The notes: generated by a model not told the origin, from the letters alone. Shown: positions 11,400 through 23,424, counted from the first letter of the stretch. The stretch: 64,000 nucleotides of DNA from Bathymodiolus brooksi (GCA_963680875.1 OY804579.1:57855005-57919004); one strand, 5' to 3'. Made by a program: numbers and translations.

Positions 11400-12160
11400 C
11401 TTTTACTTTTCTTTGAATACTTGTTTGTATATTTGTATGAGTGAACTAAATACCAGAATTTACGATGCCTTCCATCTATCATATAAAAAAGGTACTTAGC
11501 ACGAGGTATATATGTTTAATAATAGTAGGATGATATATACATGATCACTAAATCACTCTAAATATACATCACTCAGATAAACTATGCTGTTTTGTATATT
11601 TTATGAATACTGCTGATGAAACACGTGTAGAGATAGTGTTTTTACTACGATTAAACTACTTAAGCCGTCGACTTGTGGTGTTGATATCGTGATCACAACG
11701 ACTCATTCAGTTTATTCTAACTTGTATTCCTAATTGCCAAAATATGGAAACCTAAATATAATATATTATATGTGAGGGTTTGCAGCTTACTCACACGTGG
11801 AGAACTCTTGCATGACCGCATCATTTCACTAATAGTGGATGCTTAGGCCAATAAACTAGTGCAATCACACCACATTTATCAAGCTAGGAAAGTGAGCGTT
11901 CGTGTATTTGTGTATTTGGTGGTATTAATTTTAGTATTCTCAAGGTTAAAACTAGGACGTCTTTGAAGATTGTTATTTTCATTTCATTTTATTTCTGAGT
12001 TCTCGTGTTCTGAGGACTTTGTGTAGTATATTAATAATATTATTGCTTTATTAACCGCTGGAATCTTCATGAAATATGCTGGTGATAAATATCGATGCCA
12101 ACATGAAAGAGAACAGTTTAAAGATACCAAATGGGAAATCAGAAATCGTATATCAAAGAA
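11400..12160. other. AT-rich interval, nothing recognised
   Basis: No repeat family or coding segment was identified by eye. Confidence 0.45.
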
Positions 12161-12162
12161 GA

Positions 12163-12262
12163 ATAGACAATACAATGACTAAAAGAAAAAAGGACAAAAG
12201 GACAAAAAATGATCTTCAAAACAATACACATAAAACTAAAGATTGAGCAATACTAACCTCCC
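12163..12262 (-). repeat. Family A dispersed repeat fragment
   Basis: Reads 'agacaatacaatgactaaa', 'aggacaaaaggacaaaaaat' and 'aaactaaagattgagcaat' on the plus strand, the reverse complement of the family A centre. Confidence 0.8.
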
Positions 12263-12522
12263 AAGACAGAAGTTTCTATGTTCTATTCTACATTATAACA
12301 TTAGTAATTCTAACTGTTATCTTTCTTTCATTTCCTTCATGGTGATCTGATCCTACACAATAACAAGATCACAAGAAATAAATATGTTTGCGCAAGAACG
12401 ACAAGCAAACAAAGTAATGCTTTTTTCACAATGTATGCCATCCATGTTTTTATGACAACGCAGTTCACAAAACTGAAAATTGCAAATCTGACATACAACA
12501 AAACTTGCAAAATCCTTGGAAA

Positions 12523-12606
12523 AGCTTAATAGCGAAGGCTTTAATTTAGCAACTATGGTTGACTAGCTTAATAGCAAAGGCTTTAATTTAGTAACTATGG
12601 TTGACT
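12523..12606 (+). repeat. 42-bp tandem duplication, two copies
   Basis: Copies at 12523-12564 and 12565-12606 begin 'agcttaatag' and end 'ctatggttgact'. They differ at a few bases. Confidence 0.9.
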
Positions 12607-12675
12607 CTTTGAAGCAGGTTTACTTTGCTAAATATAACTACGATCTGCTGATACAACACATAGATTCTCTTATGC

Positions 12676-12764
12676 GGAAGACCAACTAGTATGAGCAATA
12701 TGTGTGTATGGAAGACCAATTAGCATGATCAATATGTGTGTATACGGAAGACCAAATAATATCA
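12676..12764 (+). repeat. Degenerate tandem repeat of 34-36 bp, about 2.5 copies
   Basis: 'ggaagaccaa' opens three successive units at about 12676, 12710 and 12746. The first two end in 'caatatgtgtgtat'. Confidence 0.75.
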
Positions 12765-12840
12765 TCATCGACCAACTGATATGGCAAATTATTGTACATA
12801 ATAACGACTAACCAATACGGACATAGCAAATGAATAGATA

Positions 12841-13102
12841 CAGGGCCGTCTTAACAACATTATAGGCGCCCGAACAAAGCAGTGCACAGGGGCCCACACC
12901 TACACAACCACTCACAGGGGCCCACACCTACACAACCACTCACAGAGGCCCACACCTACACAACCACTCACAGGAATAAAACCGTAAATTTCGATAAAAT
13001 TAAACATATATTTATTATATTGGCACTTAACAAAATCAGTGTTTAAACATTATAAAGCATGCCGTACACAACGTACATAGATTAGCATGGACCCGGACAC
13101 TG
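12841..13102. mobile_element. Candidate small hAT-like element with internal 28-bp array
   Basis: Starts 'cagggccgtcttaac' and ends '..gacccggacactg' (reverse complement starts cagtgtccggg). It is flanked by aatagata (12833-12840) and aatagatg (13103-13110), a 7-of-8 match that would be the 8-bp target duplication. Inside, a 28-bp unit 'aggggcccacacc..' is repeated three times at 12888, 12916 and 12944. No coding sequence. Confidence 0.5.
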
Positions 13103-13263
13103 AATAGATGGTACGATATCATTAGGAAAAGAAAACTTGAACAGTAATGGGCAACAAATGAAATAACCATCCTTCCCCTCAAGCCATTGAACACAAAAAA
13201 AGAACACGACATATGGCGTTGAAATTCCAGATACTAGTAAAGCGACCGAATTTGAACTTAAAT

Positions 13264-13511
13264 GGGTTAGGGCTATGGTGCTTAACGCCACTTTCAACAA
13301 TATTTCAGTTATATCGTGGCGGTCAGTTTTATTGGAGGAGGAAACCGGAGAAAACCACTGACCTGTCGCAAGTCACTGACAAACTTTTTCACCAAACGTT
13401 GTATCGAGTACATGAGCGGTATTCGAACTCACAATTTTAGTTGTGATAGTCACTGATTGCACAGGTAGTTGTAGATCCAATTACCATACGATCACGACCA
13501 CGACAGCCCCC
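13264..13511 (-). mobile_element. tRNA-derived SINE
   Basis: On the minus strand the order is head near 13505, B box (gttcgaatacc, reverse complement of 13426-13436), body with 'gtttcctcctccaataaaac', and 3' end 'ccatagccctaaccc'. The plus strand therefore opens 'gggttagggctatgg'. A possible target duplication is acttaa(a)tgg at about 13256 and 13515. Confidence 0.85.
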
Positions 13512-13519
13512 TGGACTTA

Positions 13520-14500
13520 ATGGCATATGTCATTCAGTGTTTATAGATATGCTATTCTTAATTAGATATGATGTAATTCTACATGAAGAACAATTACTTT
13601 AGTAAATGAGAATTGCTATTTCAGTATTATTTTTTTAAATTAGTCTGATTTTCAGAGATGCTTCGTCTCTTGGTGTTGTTTGCTGACAAAGCTGTTCCAA
13701 TTTGTATTCTGTGTGAATTGATCCAATCTCCAATTTGTTCTTTGTAATTAACCAACAATAAATGTAACAAAGAATGTATAAAAGGAACATTAATAGATCC
13801 CCCACAGAGAATTAAGTAGGAATTTCAAGTGCTGATAATTATTTATCAATAGATGTTTCCTTTTCTCACACTGTTCTATTAGCTATTTTTATATCAAATG
13901 TTAAAAGAGGAAAATAGATTGAGATTTAATTCTTATTATATAACACTCACTGAATCATCATCCTGTGTTGTAAACAAATTATTTGGGGTATACTAAAACA
14001 GCATCTGCATCTCCGGAAGCTACACCCTAACTCACTGGGATTTCAATTTGTAAAACAACAACGAGCTAGCTAAATGTGGAAGTGATACAGAAGATAGCAA
14101 GCAGCCTGATTTACCGGATGCCAGGAATCCCATAATAAAATATAATTTAAGTCGAGAAGATATCGATTTTTCCGACCCTTCGTTGCTGAGACGGATAATT
14201 ACGATTACATAGCTGTCAAACCATCTAAAAGAAAACCTTGTTAAATGGAATAAGAACTTTAAGCTGCTTTGGTTCTGTAGTATACACGTCAGACTGTAAT
14301 CGTTATAACGAAGACTTATTAAACATAAGGCATACAATACACACAACATATATTAGTGGAGTTTCTACATAGCTATGCCATTCTCCTTGTCGACATCAAA
14401 TCTTCACATGGATACGTGAATCAATCATAATAGGTAAGTTTTTATATTATTAATCAAGGCATCTTATACTTAATTATCTAAGATAGTTGCATTTACAGGT
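13520..14500. other. AT-rich interval, nothing recognised
   Basis: No repeat family or gene was identified. The 105-codon minus frame at 14032-14349 has no recognisable domain or supporting signal. Confidence 0.45.
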
Positions 14501-14506
14501 TTTCAT

Positions 14507-14556
14507 AGCGTTTAGCGCCATTTTCAACAATATTTCAGTTATATCGTGGCGGTTAT
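14507..14556 (-). mobile_element. SINE 3' fragment
   Basis: 'tagcgccattttcaacaata' followed by 'tttcagttatatcgtggcgg' is the reverse complement of the SINE 3' end. Confidence 0.8.
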
Positions 14557-14854
14557 TATTATTTTTTGCATTTACACAAACATTGATCGTTTTTTTCTAT
14601 TTATTTATGCATTTATTTAAATATTAATGATGGTGCATGTTTTTTTGGGAAAGAAAGTGCAGCAGGAATTTTAGTTTTCATAGCTACAACTCGGTCATTT
14701 GTAACTAATGTCAATAAAAGGAAAAGTGTATTTGGTTTCGAATTTTATATTTAATTATTTTCTTTCTTTTTTATTTAAATCTTTTATTTTTTTTTATTTC
14801 CATCTGATAATTATAGGGTATTTTTTAATATTATATAAAGCTACATTTTTGGTG

Positions 14855-15154
14855 GGGTCCGTGTTGCTCATATTTTTATCTTTTTGTGTTTTCCTATTAT
14901 GTGTCTGTACGTTCTGAGTTCCGTGTTGTGATGTCTGTTACTATTTCCGCATAAAAACGATGTTCGGTTCGTCTTGACCTTCAGTTGTTTGTATGAGGGC
15001 TCGTGTTGTTATTTACGTTATTTGTGTTTGTTTGCGCATAGTGGTATCCAACACATATAGTGTTATGTTTTAGTTTTGTCTTTCTTTGTCTATGTTGTCA
15101 GTTTCTCTGGATTATCCATTTTTGATTGCCATTCGGGCATTCTCTAACGTTTAC
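14855..15154 (+). repeat. Family A/B dispersed repeat; full family B copy from 14951
   Basis: 14851-14950 has a family A-like lead ('tggtggggtccgtgttgctc'). From 14951 ('aaaacgatgttcggttcg') to 15154 the family B order is complete: 'gagggctcgtgttg', 'ttacgttatttgtgtttg', 'gtggtatccaacacata', 'tctctggattatcc' and 'cattctctaacg'. Confidence 0.85.
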
Positions 15155-15300
15155 TCACCCAACTCTAGAACATTGATCTACTCTCGTCTCCAAGATATAA
15201 ACAACAGGTCAAATAACAAAAATTGCGTTTTAACGAGTTATTAAAATCGATAAAAATGCACTGTAATTATAAAGTTTTAGGTTTGATTTAGGTTTCGTTT

Positions 15301-15424
15301 ATGGTATTTAACGCCACTTTCAACAATATTTTAGTTATATCGTGGCGGTAGGTTTTATTGGTGGAGGAAACCGGAGTACCCGGAGAAAACCACCAACCTG
15401 TCACAAGGCACTGACAAACCTTTA
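15301..15424 (-). mobile_element. SINE fragment, 3' half
   Basis: Reverse complement of the SINE body: 'tatttaacgccactttcaac', 'atatcgtggcggtaggtttt', 'gtggaggaaaccggagtacc' and 'aaccaccaacctgtcacaag'. The head is absent. Confidence 0.9.
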
Positions 15425-15644
15425 TAATTTATTATCATTATTATTTTATATGAATAATACTATTTTTAATAAATATGATTCATGTCAATTTTGAGAGAAT
15501 AATATGCATTGTATAGAATCATAACCGTACATCATAACAGAATGTGACGCAATAAGCAATTACAATGACAAGTATTGAAAATAGGGATAATACGAAGCAG
15601 CCGGCCGCAATACTGGTATTACCAGTATTGTACACAAAAGGACA

Positions 15645-15757
15645 AGAAAAAAGTGACCTTTTAATACAGGTGACTGCTTAATAGAGGTGATCACATGGGC
15701 AGGTTTGACTGTGGCTGAAATATTGTTGAAAGTGGCGTTAAACACCATAACCCTAAT
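15645..15757 (+). mobile_element. Family F right half fused to a SINE 3' end
   Basis: 15650-15710 matches the right half of the family F element ('acaggtgactgcttaatag', 'ggcaggtttgactgt'). It passes directly into the SINE tail 'ggctgaaatattgttgaaag' and ends 'caccataaccctaat'. The join suggests recombination or insertion between the two repeats. Confidence 0.75.
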
Positions 15758-16189
15758 ATTTCATAAGTATAACTGCACCTTGATTAAATAGAAGCGTACG
15801 TTAGACTACAAGAACATACTATTCACCTTTAATACTGCTTACTAATTAGATTAAAACAAAGGCACGTAAATGAGGTTCATTTGCACCGCAGTCAGTAATT
15901 TTTGGCAGGTACGGTTGTAACATATCATCCCAGGTAATCACGTTACACAATGTACTCTTCCGCTATCATGTGTATAATTTTAGAATCATTATGTCTGTCT
16001 TAATCAGGTGTTGTAGTCGCATATTTCTATCATGATTCAGTTAGATACCTGAAATTTCGACTATTATTTACATGTTTAGTTTATCTTGCATATCTAATAT
16101 TTGTAGCGGGAAGACACATTCATTGAGATGGCTGAGAAACGTACACGAATACCATTTTGCATAATAAGACATTTTACAATGAACACATT

Positions 16190-16420
16190 TATTAATCACT
16201 TAGATAAATATAGATAATAGATTATTTTTAGGACATGAAAATCTGTAATTTTTTCTTCATATTTTACTGAAACTTTGTTGTTGTAAATTGAAGGGTCAGA
16301 TACAATTACATCTTTCAGAACCAAATTTGTTTCCATGATTTTTTTCTCAATAGAAACATAGCACCCAAAATTAAAGTCGTGCGTACTAAATTTGATATCT
16401 ACGTTTTTATTAAATGGTTG
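16190..16420 (+). repeat. Family C fragment
   Basis: 'gtgcgtactaaatttgatat' and 'ctacgtttttattaaatgg' at about 16378-16415 match the 3' end of family C. The upstream part is degraded. Confidence 0.6.
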
Positions 16421-16429
16421 TTCCATAAT

Positions 16430-16454
16430 CCCCCCCCCCCCCCCCCCCCCCCCC
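16430..16454 (+). repeat. 25-base poly(C) tract
   Basis: Uninterrupted run of 25 C. It gives a poly-glycine frame on the minus strand that is not a gene. Confidence 0.95.
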
Positions 16455-16459
16455 AATTA

Positions 16460-16905
16460 CACAAATATAATGACAAGTTAATCTTTTGAACTTAAATAAC
16501 TTTGGAAGTCTTGTGAGAGATTTCGTTCTCTTTCTATTAAATTCCATTTCACGATAACATATTGTGCTTGCTGTAACCATGTACACCATTGTTACTAAAA
16601 TACTTTTTTCTTGTATCAACACTTGTTTGTCTTTTTTCTATTTTCGTTATTTTTTTCTATAAAAAATCAGATTTGGGAAAGTAAATCGTTAGATTATAAC
16701 ATATTAGACTGGCTGCTATTCATAAATCTGCTACGTAGTGATTATATTGTCTGCTAGAACTATTTTATGTCTTCTAAGTAATCTATTTTCTCTATTTTTT
16801 ATATTGATCAGCTGTTTGCGCGGCTTATACTGCGGAACTAACTAAAACGTACATAAAAGAATCAAAGAAAAAAATTAATTAGTCGTTGGCATGAACTTAT
16901 CAACA
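16460..16905. other. AT-rich interval, nothing recognised
   Basis: No repeat family or gene was identified by eye. Confidence 0.45.
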
Positions 16906-16907
16906 GT

Positions 16908-17250
16908 TCAGGAACATTGTGGCGGGAAGTTTTAATGGTGGGAAAGCCGGAATACGCGGTAAAAAACCAAGCGAACTTCCGATAGGAAACAGGAATACTC
17001 TGTTTGAAAACCATTCAACATTTTTTTAAGGAATAAGAATAAGAATAAGAAAACTTTATTTTGATTCGGCACATAATAAAACAGTACAACATAAGCTCTA
17101 AGGAGCTTTTTACCGAAACCGGAATACTCGGTAAAAACCACCGAACATCAGTAAATCAGGTATAAAACATTAATATATATCGTTGTATCGAGTTCACCTC
17201 ACCACGGACTGGAGTTGAATTCACCTGAATTCACACCGGTTTTCTTACTT
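16908..17250 (-). mobile_element. Degenerate SINE remnant
   Basis: 'ttgtggcgggaagttttaat' and 'ggaaagccggaatacgcgg' resemble the SINE body in reverse. 'tcgttgtatcgagttcacct' near 17180 resembles its middle. The SINE-like 'ccggaatactcggtaaaaac' recurs near 17118, so the copy is partly duplicated. A 'gaataagaataagaataag' microsatellite lies near 17030. Confidence 0.55.
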
Positions 17251-17289
17251 GTCTAAGAAGGCATCGTGATGTTCAATGCTGTCAAATTA

Positions 17290-17626
17290 CACGTCTTTAT
17301 GTTTTTAGTTCCATGTTGTGATTTCCCCTTCGATTTCTGCTTTGTTTATGTGTTTTGCACTGGTGTCCAACACAACCACCACGTCATATGATGTTCGTGT
17401 CGTCTAACAGTAATACGACGAGTGTCACGAGTAGAACAGGAACTGCTCACCCTTCCAAAGCATCTGAGGTCACCCCGGTTTGTAGTGATGCTCGATCTTT
17501 TGTTTTCTGTGTAGTGTTTTGTAGAGCATTGTTTGTCCGTTCGTCTGTTTCTTTTGATTTGTATTGTCTGTCCTTCTTCGATTTACTGCTTCTGACGGCC
17601 CCTTTGGTATCTTTAAACTTTTCTTA
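17290..17626 (+). repeat. Family A dispersed repeat
   Basis: Order: 'agaacaggaactgctcaccc', 'gtgatgctcgatctt', 'ttgttttctgtgtagtg', 'cattgtttgtccg', 'gtattgtctgtccttcttcg', 'cccctttggtatcttta'. This is an unexpanded copy in which both satellite source segments are present once. 17300-17390 before it has a related 'ttttagttccatgttgtg' variant. Confidence 0.85.
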
Positions 17627-17779
17627 ATGGTGATTGGCAGTAATGGACAAGTAATATAAATCTAACTACTATACCATCGCGCCTACGGAAGCAAAATAAA
17701 ATGCCTCTCGAATAATTTGTTTATAGATGTCCATCAAATATAATAAAATAATTGATGGATACCACACAAGACAATGAAT

Positions 17780-18015
17780 ATATTATTGAAATTTACAGTT
17801 CTTAAATAATGTAAATATTATTTAAACTAAGGTCTACTCCCCACAAAAATAGGCTACCGTAGGAGATATTTTGACTATTGTGTTTAGTCCCTTTGGTTTG
17901 TTTGCACAAAAAACATTTAAAATTATTTGGCTTTCCACTCTGTAGACAATGATATTCTAGAGAAGTATCATACGCACTAAATTACATGTACATATCTATA
18001 TAGATTGTTATTACT
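17780..18015 (+). repeat. Family C dispersed repeat
   Basis: 'gaaatttacagttcttaaat', 'ttaaactaaggtctactcc', 'tttagtccctttggtttg', 'tatttggctttccactc' and 'catacgcactaaattac' follow the family C order. Confidence 0.75.
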
Positions 18016-18034
18016 ATCACTGGATCGATACTGC

Positions 18035-18335
18035 TGCTTTGGACGGTATGATATCATCCGCCCAGTCGTCAATGTTGCTGCACTGACATGATTTATAAGA
18101 TGTATTCATGATTGAAATTTACACAACAGTTGCTTATAATGTAATTATTATTTAAATTAAGCTTCATCTCCCTTAGATAGAGGTAATTTTAGCCGATCTT
18201 GGATATTGCATTCAGGCCCGCTGGTTTGCTTTCTCACACTGATTATTAGATTATTTGACTTTCCAATCTTTTGATTTTGAACCTATTTGATGAATTATAT
18301 TCCAGAAACGCATGGTGCACAATACATTAGATACA
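18035..18335 (+). repeat. Family C dispersed repeat, second copy
   Basis: 'cggtatgatatcatccgccc', 'gattgaaatttacacaac', 'tttgactttccaatctttt' and 'tattccagaaacgcatgg' match family C. It lies directly after the preceding copy. Confidence 0.75.
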
Positions 18336-18374
18336 TACATATTTATTTTATACAACATTATCTATAGATCTATG

Positions 18375-18445
18375 GATTTACAACTATCTGTGCAATCAGT
18401 GAGCTCGAACTCCGTTCATGGCGAGATGTACTCGATACAACATTA
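18375..18445 (+). mobile_element. SINE head fragment
   Basis: 'ctatctgtgcaatcagtg', 'agctcgaactccgttcatgg' and 'gatgtactcgatacaacatt' match the SINE head and middle of the copy at 55237, including a mutated B box. Confidence 0.75.
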
Positions 18446-18449
18446 TATA

Positions 18450-18884
18450 TGCCATAAAATTTATTTTCATTTTCATATTTTTCGGTCTTTGAATTAGATG
18501 ATAATAAGATTGATATTTGTAGGAAGTTAAGATAATTTTCAGCAGCCAGGATATGAAGTCGTATCCTTGTTGTATGTTATTACATGTGGCTTCGATTCTT
18601 GACCACCCACTCCCATTAACACATCTTTCTATTATTCTTTAGATTTATAGTCTATATCAATAACACTGTACTATTGTCAGTTTTGAAAACATTTCAGAGC
18701 TACAAAAATAAAAGCTTTTTGTCTAAAGAGTAAAGGTCTTTCACCAACAGATTCTACCTTCTTAGCTAGTAGCCATATAACTACGAGCATTCATTGCCCC
18801 TGATATTGTACTGTCCATGTTTATCTTGTCATTCATCTTTGTCATAGTATGTGGTCTTTTTGAGTGGAAGCGAATCTGTGCAGG
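18450..18884. other. AT-rich interval, nothing recognised
   Basis: No feature identified by eye. Confidence 0.45.
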
Positions 18885-19300
18885 TTTTTTTTTATCGTAT
18901 GTTTATACATGTATTGCGTTAGAGACCCAGTTATCAAGATGGGGGGGGGGGGGTTGTGATCCAGTTATCAAGAGGAGAAGGTTGGGATCCAGTAATCAAG
19001 TGGAGAGGGTTGGGATCCAGTCATCAAGAGGAGAGGGTTGTGATCCAGTCATCAAGAGGAGTGGGTTGTGATCCAGTCATCAAGAGGAGAGGGTTGTGAT
19101 CCCATTAATCGGTTTAACTCCTCCACATTTGTGTGCCTGTCTCAAGCCAGGATCTGGATTTCAACGTCATATGTCGTGGTCTTTTTTGTGTTCAGTGAGT
19201 ACAGTTAAAAAGAGAGGTGAATGTTCGTTTTGTTGATATTGGTAGAATTGATGACCATCACTGTTTAAACTTTCCTTTCACAATTAAACATGAAAGGCAG
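18885..19300 (+). repeat. Family E dispersed repeat with 28-bp array, six copies
   Basis: The 28-bp unit 'gatccagttatcaagagg..' repeats at 18958, 18986, 19014, 19042 and 19070. A first copy at 18924 contains a 13-G run (18941-18953). After the array come 'aatcggtttaactcctccac', 'ctcaagccaggatctgg' and 'ttgatgaccatcactg'. The copy at 54545-54790 has the same order with the 28-bp segment present once. Confidence 0.9.
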
Positions 19301-19304
19301 TATG

Positions 19305-19870
19305 CTATCACATTGTAGTTTCTGATGTCGTAAAATAACACATTGTTCATCGACGAGGACTTAATTGAATAACTCACGTTTGCCGAACATTATGAAAATA
19401 GACTTGTAATTCCCAATAAACAACAACATAAAGATAGGGAGATTTTTACTCCCCCTTTTACGTGTAGTAGACGTGTTGTATTTACGATTCTGTGATATCA
19501 TTCGTTATCCATTTCAACGATTCTATTAGTTGGTGTTAAGGGAATTCGTATGTCCTAATCAAATAATAAAATACGTCCTATCTAAAGAGGTCAGAATGGT
19601 CAGTTGTTTATTGACGAGGAAATAGTGGAACAGAATTAAGGCCTTTAGAGCTGTGAAATCGATTCTTTTTCTATTTTCAGTAATTAAGGCTTCCATAATT
19701 TTGTCTAAAGTCTTGCCACTGTGTCGAGACTAATATTCACAAATTTAAATGGACAATACAGTTTAGGTATTCATCTACAAACTTTCGTATTAATATTTTC
19801 TCAAAAACCATCAACCAAATGGAACAAAACTTGGCAGGAATGTTACTTGGGATTTTGAATTAAAATATTT
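19305..19870. other. AT-rich interval, nothing recognised
   Basis: No feature identified by eye. Confidence 0.4.
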
Positions 19871-19874
19871 TAAG

Positions 19875-20045
19875 CACTGTGTGGTGGTTCCTCTACTGGT
19901 GGACTCCGATGGTATCATCCGCCCACTAGTCAGTGGTTCGGCACTGACGTGGTTTATTAGATATATTTGTTATTGAAATTTACAGTTCCCAAATCATGTA
20001 ATTATTATTAAAACTAAGGTTCTCCTCCCTCAGGTATAAGAAATA
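19875..20045 (+). repeat. Family C dispersed repeat, 5' part
   Basis: 'gatggtatcatccgcccac', 'attgaaatttacagttccc' and 'ctaaggttctcctccctcag' follow the family C order; the 3' half is missing. Confidence 0.75.
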
Positions 20046-20049
20046 GGAC

Positions 20050-21260
20050 ACAAGTTATTATATGTACAACATGAAAGCTATGAAAGCCCTCTCTATATAA
20101 TTTACAGCCTATTATATGACAGGAAATATAATCAGTTATCCTGGGTATAGACATGTATTGTATGACTCTAAGATATAATCACTATCTATCACTCCTCTTT
20201 ATCGATCTCAGTCATTCTAATTTGAACACTTATAATAAGAATCTAGGAACAAACCGGACAATCACCTCTCACCTCAAATAATCGAATATTAAAAAGACAT
20301 GGACTACAATTAAAATACTGCCAAGACACGGAATTGACAATTTACTTCAGCAATGGAAAACACTGGTGTTGCCTGTCTTATTTTGGAGCCTGGGTAAGAT
20401 CGAAAAATCCTTTTCACCTAAATTACCAGACTACTTTATCCAAGGGGTGAGAAATCCAGGTCCTGACTTGGTACATGCACACAAAGTGGCGGGGTTAAAC
20501 CGATAGTGGAATAGCACCACCTCGTGATGTTTGTATGTCTTCATCATCACCACCTCTGAACAAAGGACCATATGGGTGCTACAATTGCATACAGTTTACT
20601 ATTATGAAAAAAGTATTAAATAGTTTTTTACTCAGCAATTATGTGTTCTTCTGTTGTCGTTCGGAAATTCAAAATGGCCACCATCGCCGGACAGATAGTA
20701 ATCTAAGGCAAAATTGTTAATTAAGCTTTCTGAGAAACTACTGAACTGGTGGAATCAAAACTGTAAATGTTTTGTTTTTAAATTTATTTGTTATGTGGAT
20801 CGGAAAATCGAGATGAATTTATCATTGGATAACACTTCAGAAAATGTGATGAAGACTTTACCAAGAAACCGTTGCAGTGATATAATCTAAATTGTACACA
20901 TAGTATCATTGTATGATCCCTTTGTTCAAAAGTCAGAAATTGGAGATGTCTGTTAATGGTTATCTGATCTTCACATAGGTTTCATTACTAATTAGTTCAT
21001 AGTTCACCAGCCCTTTTATAACAGTGATGACCAGTTGAGCGGTTTATCGACAAGATCATAATTAACCGATCTTTCCTCATACTCAGTATCAAATAATAAG
21101 TGACCAATGCTACATTAAGTAATTATAAGTTACAAGTGTTATACTTAATAATAATAAACCTAACTAACACATATATGTTAGTATGTGAAAATTATAAATT
21201 CAACGTTAGTACTCAACTAATTGGACGTCGTATTAATAACTACACGGGAAACAGTGTAAT
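20050..21260. other. Mostly unrecognised, with a short family E-like piece
   Basis: At about 20460-20505 'ctgacttggtacatgcacac' and 'gtggcggggttaaaccgat' match the family E segment in reverse. The rest shows no gene or known repeat. Confidence 0.5.
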
Positions 21261-21264
21261 TAGA

Positions 21265-21475
21265 TCAAAAACTGTGCAACTAAGGTTCTCCTCCCTGAGG
21301 CATAGGTAACCATAGCCAATTTTAGCCATCATTTTTAGGCCCTTTGGTTTTATTGCTCCCAAATATTTAAATTAAATTGGCTTCCCAATCTTTCGAGTTT
21401 GAGCGTACCTGGTGAAGGTTAATCCAGAAACGTGTCGTGTGCACTAAATTTGATATCTACGTTTTTATTATAGAT
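21265..21475 (+). repeat. Family C dispersed repeat
   Basis: 'aactaaggttctcctccctg', 'ggcataggtaaccatagcc', 'ttaggccctttggtttt', 'ggcttcccaatctttcgag', 'gtacctggtgaaggttaatc' and 'gtgcactaaatttgatatct' give an almost complete copy. It has the segment that is amplified to 38-bp units at 38098. Confidence 0.9.
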
Positions 21476-21479
21476 GTCA

Positions 21480-22610
21480 GTATTTTTCATTTATTATCAT
21501 ACCATCCGATAAAAAAAGATTGCCTTAAAATCACAACGATATAAAATTGATTAAGTAAAGTAATATAATACAAACTGTAGAATCGTAAATAAAGATCATC
21601 TTTAATCAATGACTCTCATGTTATTTAATCTATAGTAACTCGAGGAGTCTGCATTACATTATGTTCGTCCTTCCAGAATATGACGATCTTTGTAATTCTA
21701 GCACAGGACAGCTCCTTTCTGAACGAGAAGTGTCCAGTTATTTGTAGATTACTATGCTAATCACCCCACTCTATTGATGTATTAATATAAAATTGAGTAC
21801 GAAACAATATTACAAACAATTAAATGTACATGTATTAAGATGATGATGTTCCATGTGCTGTTCCTTTTGCTTTTGTGGTTCACTTTGTTTTGTAATGTCT
21901 ATCCGTAATGAGTTTCATCTTATTGGTAGCTAGTCGTTACCAATGCAAAGAAGCTTGTGCTGTTTGAACCCTACTTCCATCCATCCGTTGAAAACATATT
22001 ACCATAGAACTCTTTGTTAAAATGACATTTTTATTTAGTATTCACATTTTGCGGGTTCCCTTTCAATTTGTTTCAACGATGACTATATATATCATTAATA
22101 TTTCTGCACACCTTATAGATTAGTTTACCACCCAACTCAATGTCATAGTTGTCAACATTAGATAATAAATTGGACATTTATATAAAAACAAATTCATGAA
22201 CGAAATTTATTTTTCCACAGTAAAGAAGAGACCTACAATAACAGTCTACAACAAAAGGTAACATGGATCAAATACGTTTATTATACTTCAATATCTTTTT
22301 TCAATAGAAAATCAAGTGTAATATTTTAACTAATAAATCCTAAATTCCTTGTTTTCTCTATTTCACCGGTCATCAGTTTTTGTATTGATGACCGGGGGAA
22401 CAGTGATATAGATCGCCAAAGCGCTTACGATATCGGTAAAATGACCATGATCTAAAACGTGTACGTGACGTAAGTACATATATATATGAAATGGCCACCA
22501 CCGGTGTGCCCAGTGGAACCATTCTGGCTGTTCATTTACAGAAATGTTCGCATTTATCAAACGAAATAAGAATGATGCAAAAAAAAAAAATAGAGTTTCA
22601 GTATAATAAA
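21480..22610. other. AT-rich interval, nothing recognised
   Basis: No gene or known repeat identified by eye. Confidence 0.4.
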
Positions 22611-22675
22611 ACAATTAATGCCTGCACTTAAGGTGAACAATTATGATGTTCACCTTAAGTGCAGGCATTAATTGT
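22611..22675. repeat. Perfect 28-bp inverted repeat with 9-base loop
   Basis: Arms 22611-22638 and 22648-22675 are exact reverse complements (acaattaatgcctgcac.. against ..gtgcaggcattaattgt), with loop aattatgat. The AT-rich flanks extend the pairing weakly. No known element was recognised. Confidence 0.95.
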
Positions 22676-22679
22676 ATAT

Positions 22680-23420
22680 TATCACAATGTCCCATATTGC
22701 TCTTTATGTATTATATCACACAAGTATGCTGACCAAACACTGTTTGATGATGACCGCGTATCATCAGTTATTGTGCATAGATGTTATTCTATAAAAGACT
22801 GATCGACTGTCAAAACTAATTGTCAGGTCAGAAGATGACCTCTTTTATTAATTGATCGGTTGTATATTATTATCGTTAGAAATCAAATCAGACTTAATTG
22901 GATATTTATGATGGCGGGAAATATTTTGGCAGCGTCAGTTCCCAATAGACACATATTTCAGCCATTATTAACGGGTATGTCGCTCTTGATGTACTACAAC
23001 TACTACTAGATCAATTACTTGTGCTCACATGTTTTTGGCCTTTCACGTTGTTTGATGTTAAACGATTAAATGTTAAGTGTTAGTTATAGCACATCTCGTT
23101 CGTTTTTATTGTAACGAAAATTAATGACGAGAAAAACACGATAATTTGTCTCCATAATTAGTATGTTATACGTGAAGATGTAATATGATGGTATGGTAAT
23201 TGAGCAGCGTCTTACGTCATTTTACTTCATAAAAAGGACACAAATGCAATAACACCGGCATAAGAAATAATTTTGCAGCTGTTATTTGAGGTGTAGCGTT
23301 CTCAAACATCCTCTAATCTGGGCTTTTACGATAATTACTTTCTTAAAAAGAAACTGAATCATTATGGAGTTATCAAAATGAAAAACGGTTAGCAGGTTAA
23401 GCACTGGGAAAAGTATTGTA
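22680..23420. other. AT-rich interval, nothing recognised
   Basis: No feature identified by eye. Confidence 0.4.
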
Positions 23421-23424
23421 GACA

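Noticed and set aside
16196..16622. Minus-strand frames containing a glycine run
   Set aside because: The glycines come from a 25-base poly(C) tract crossing both frames; no other coding signal.
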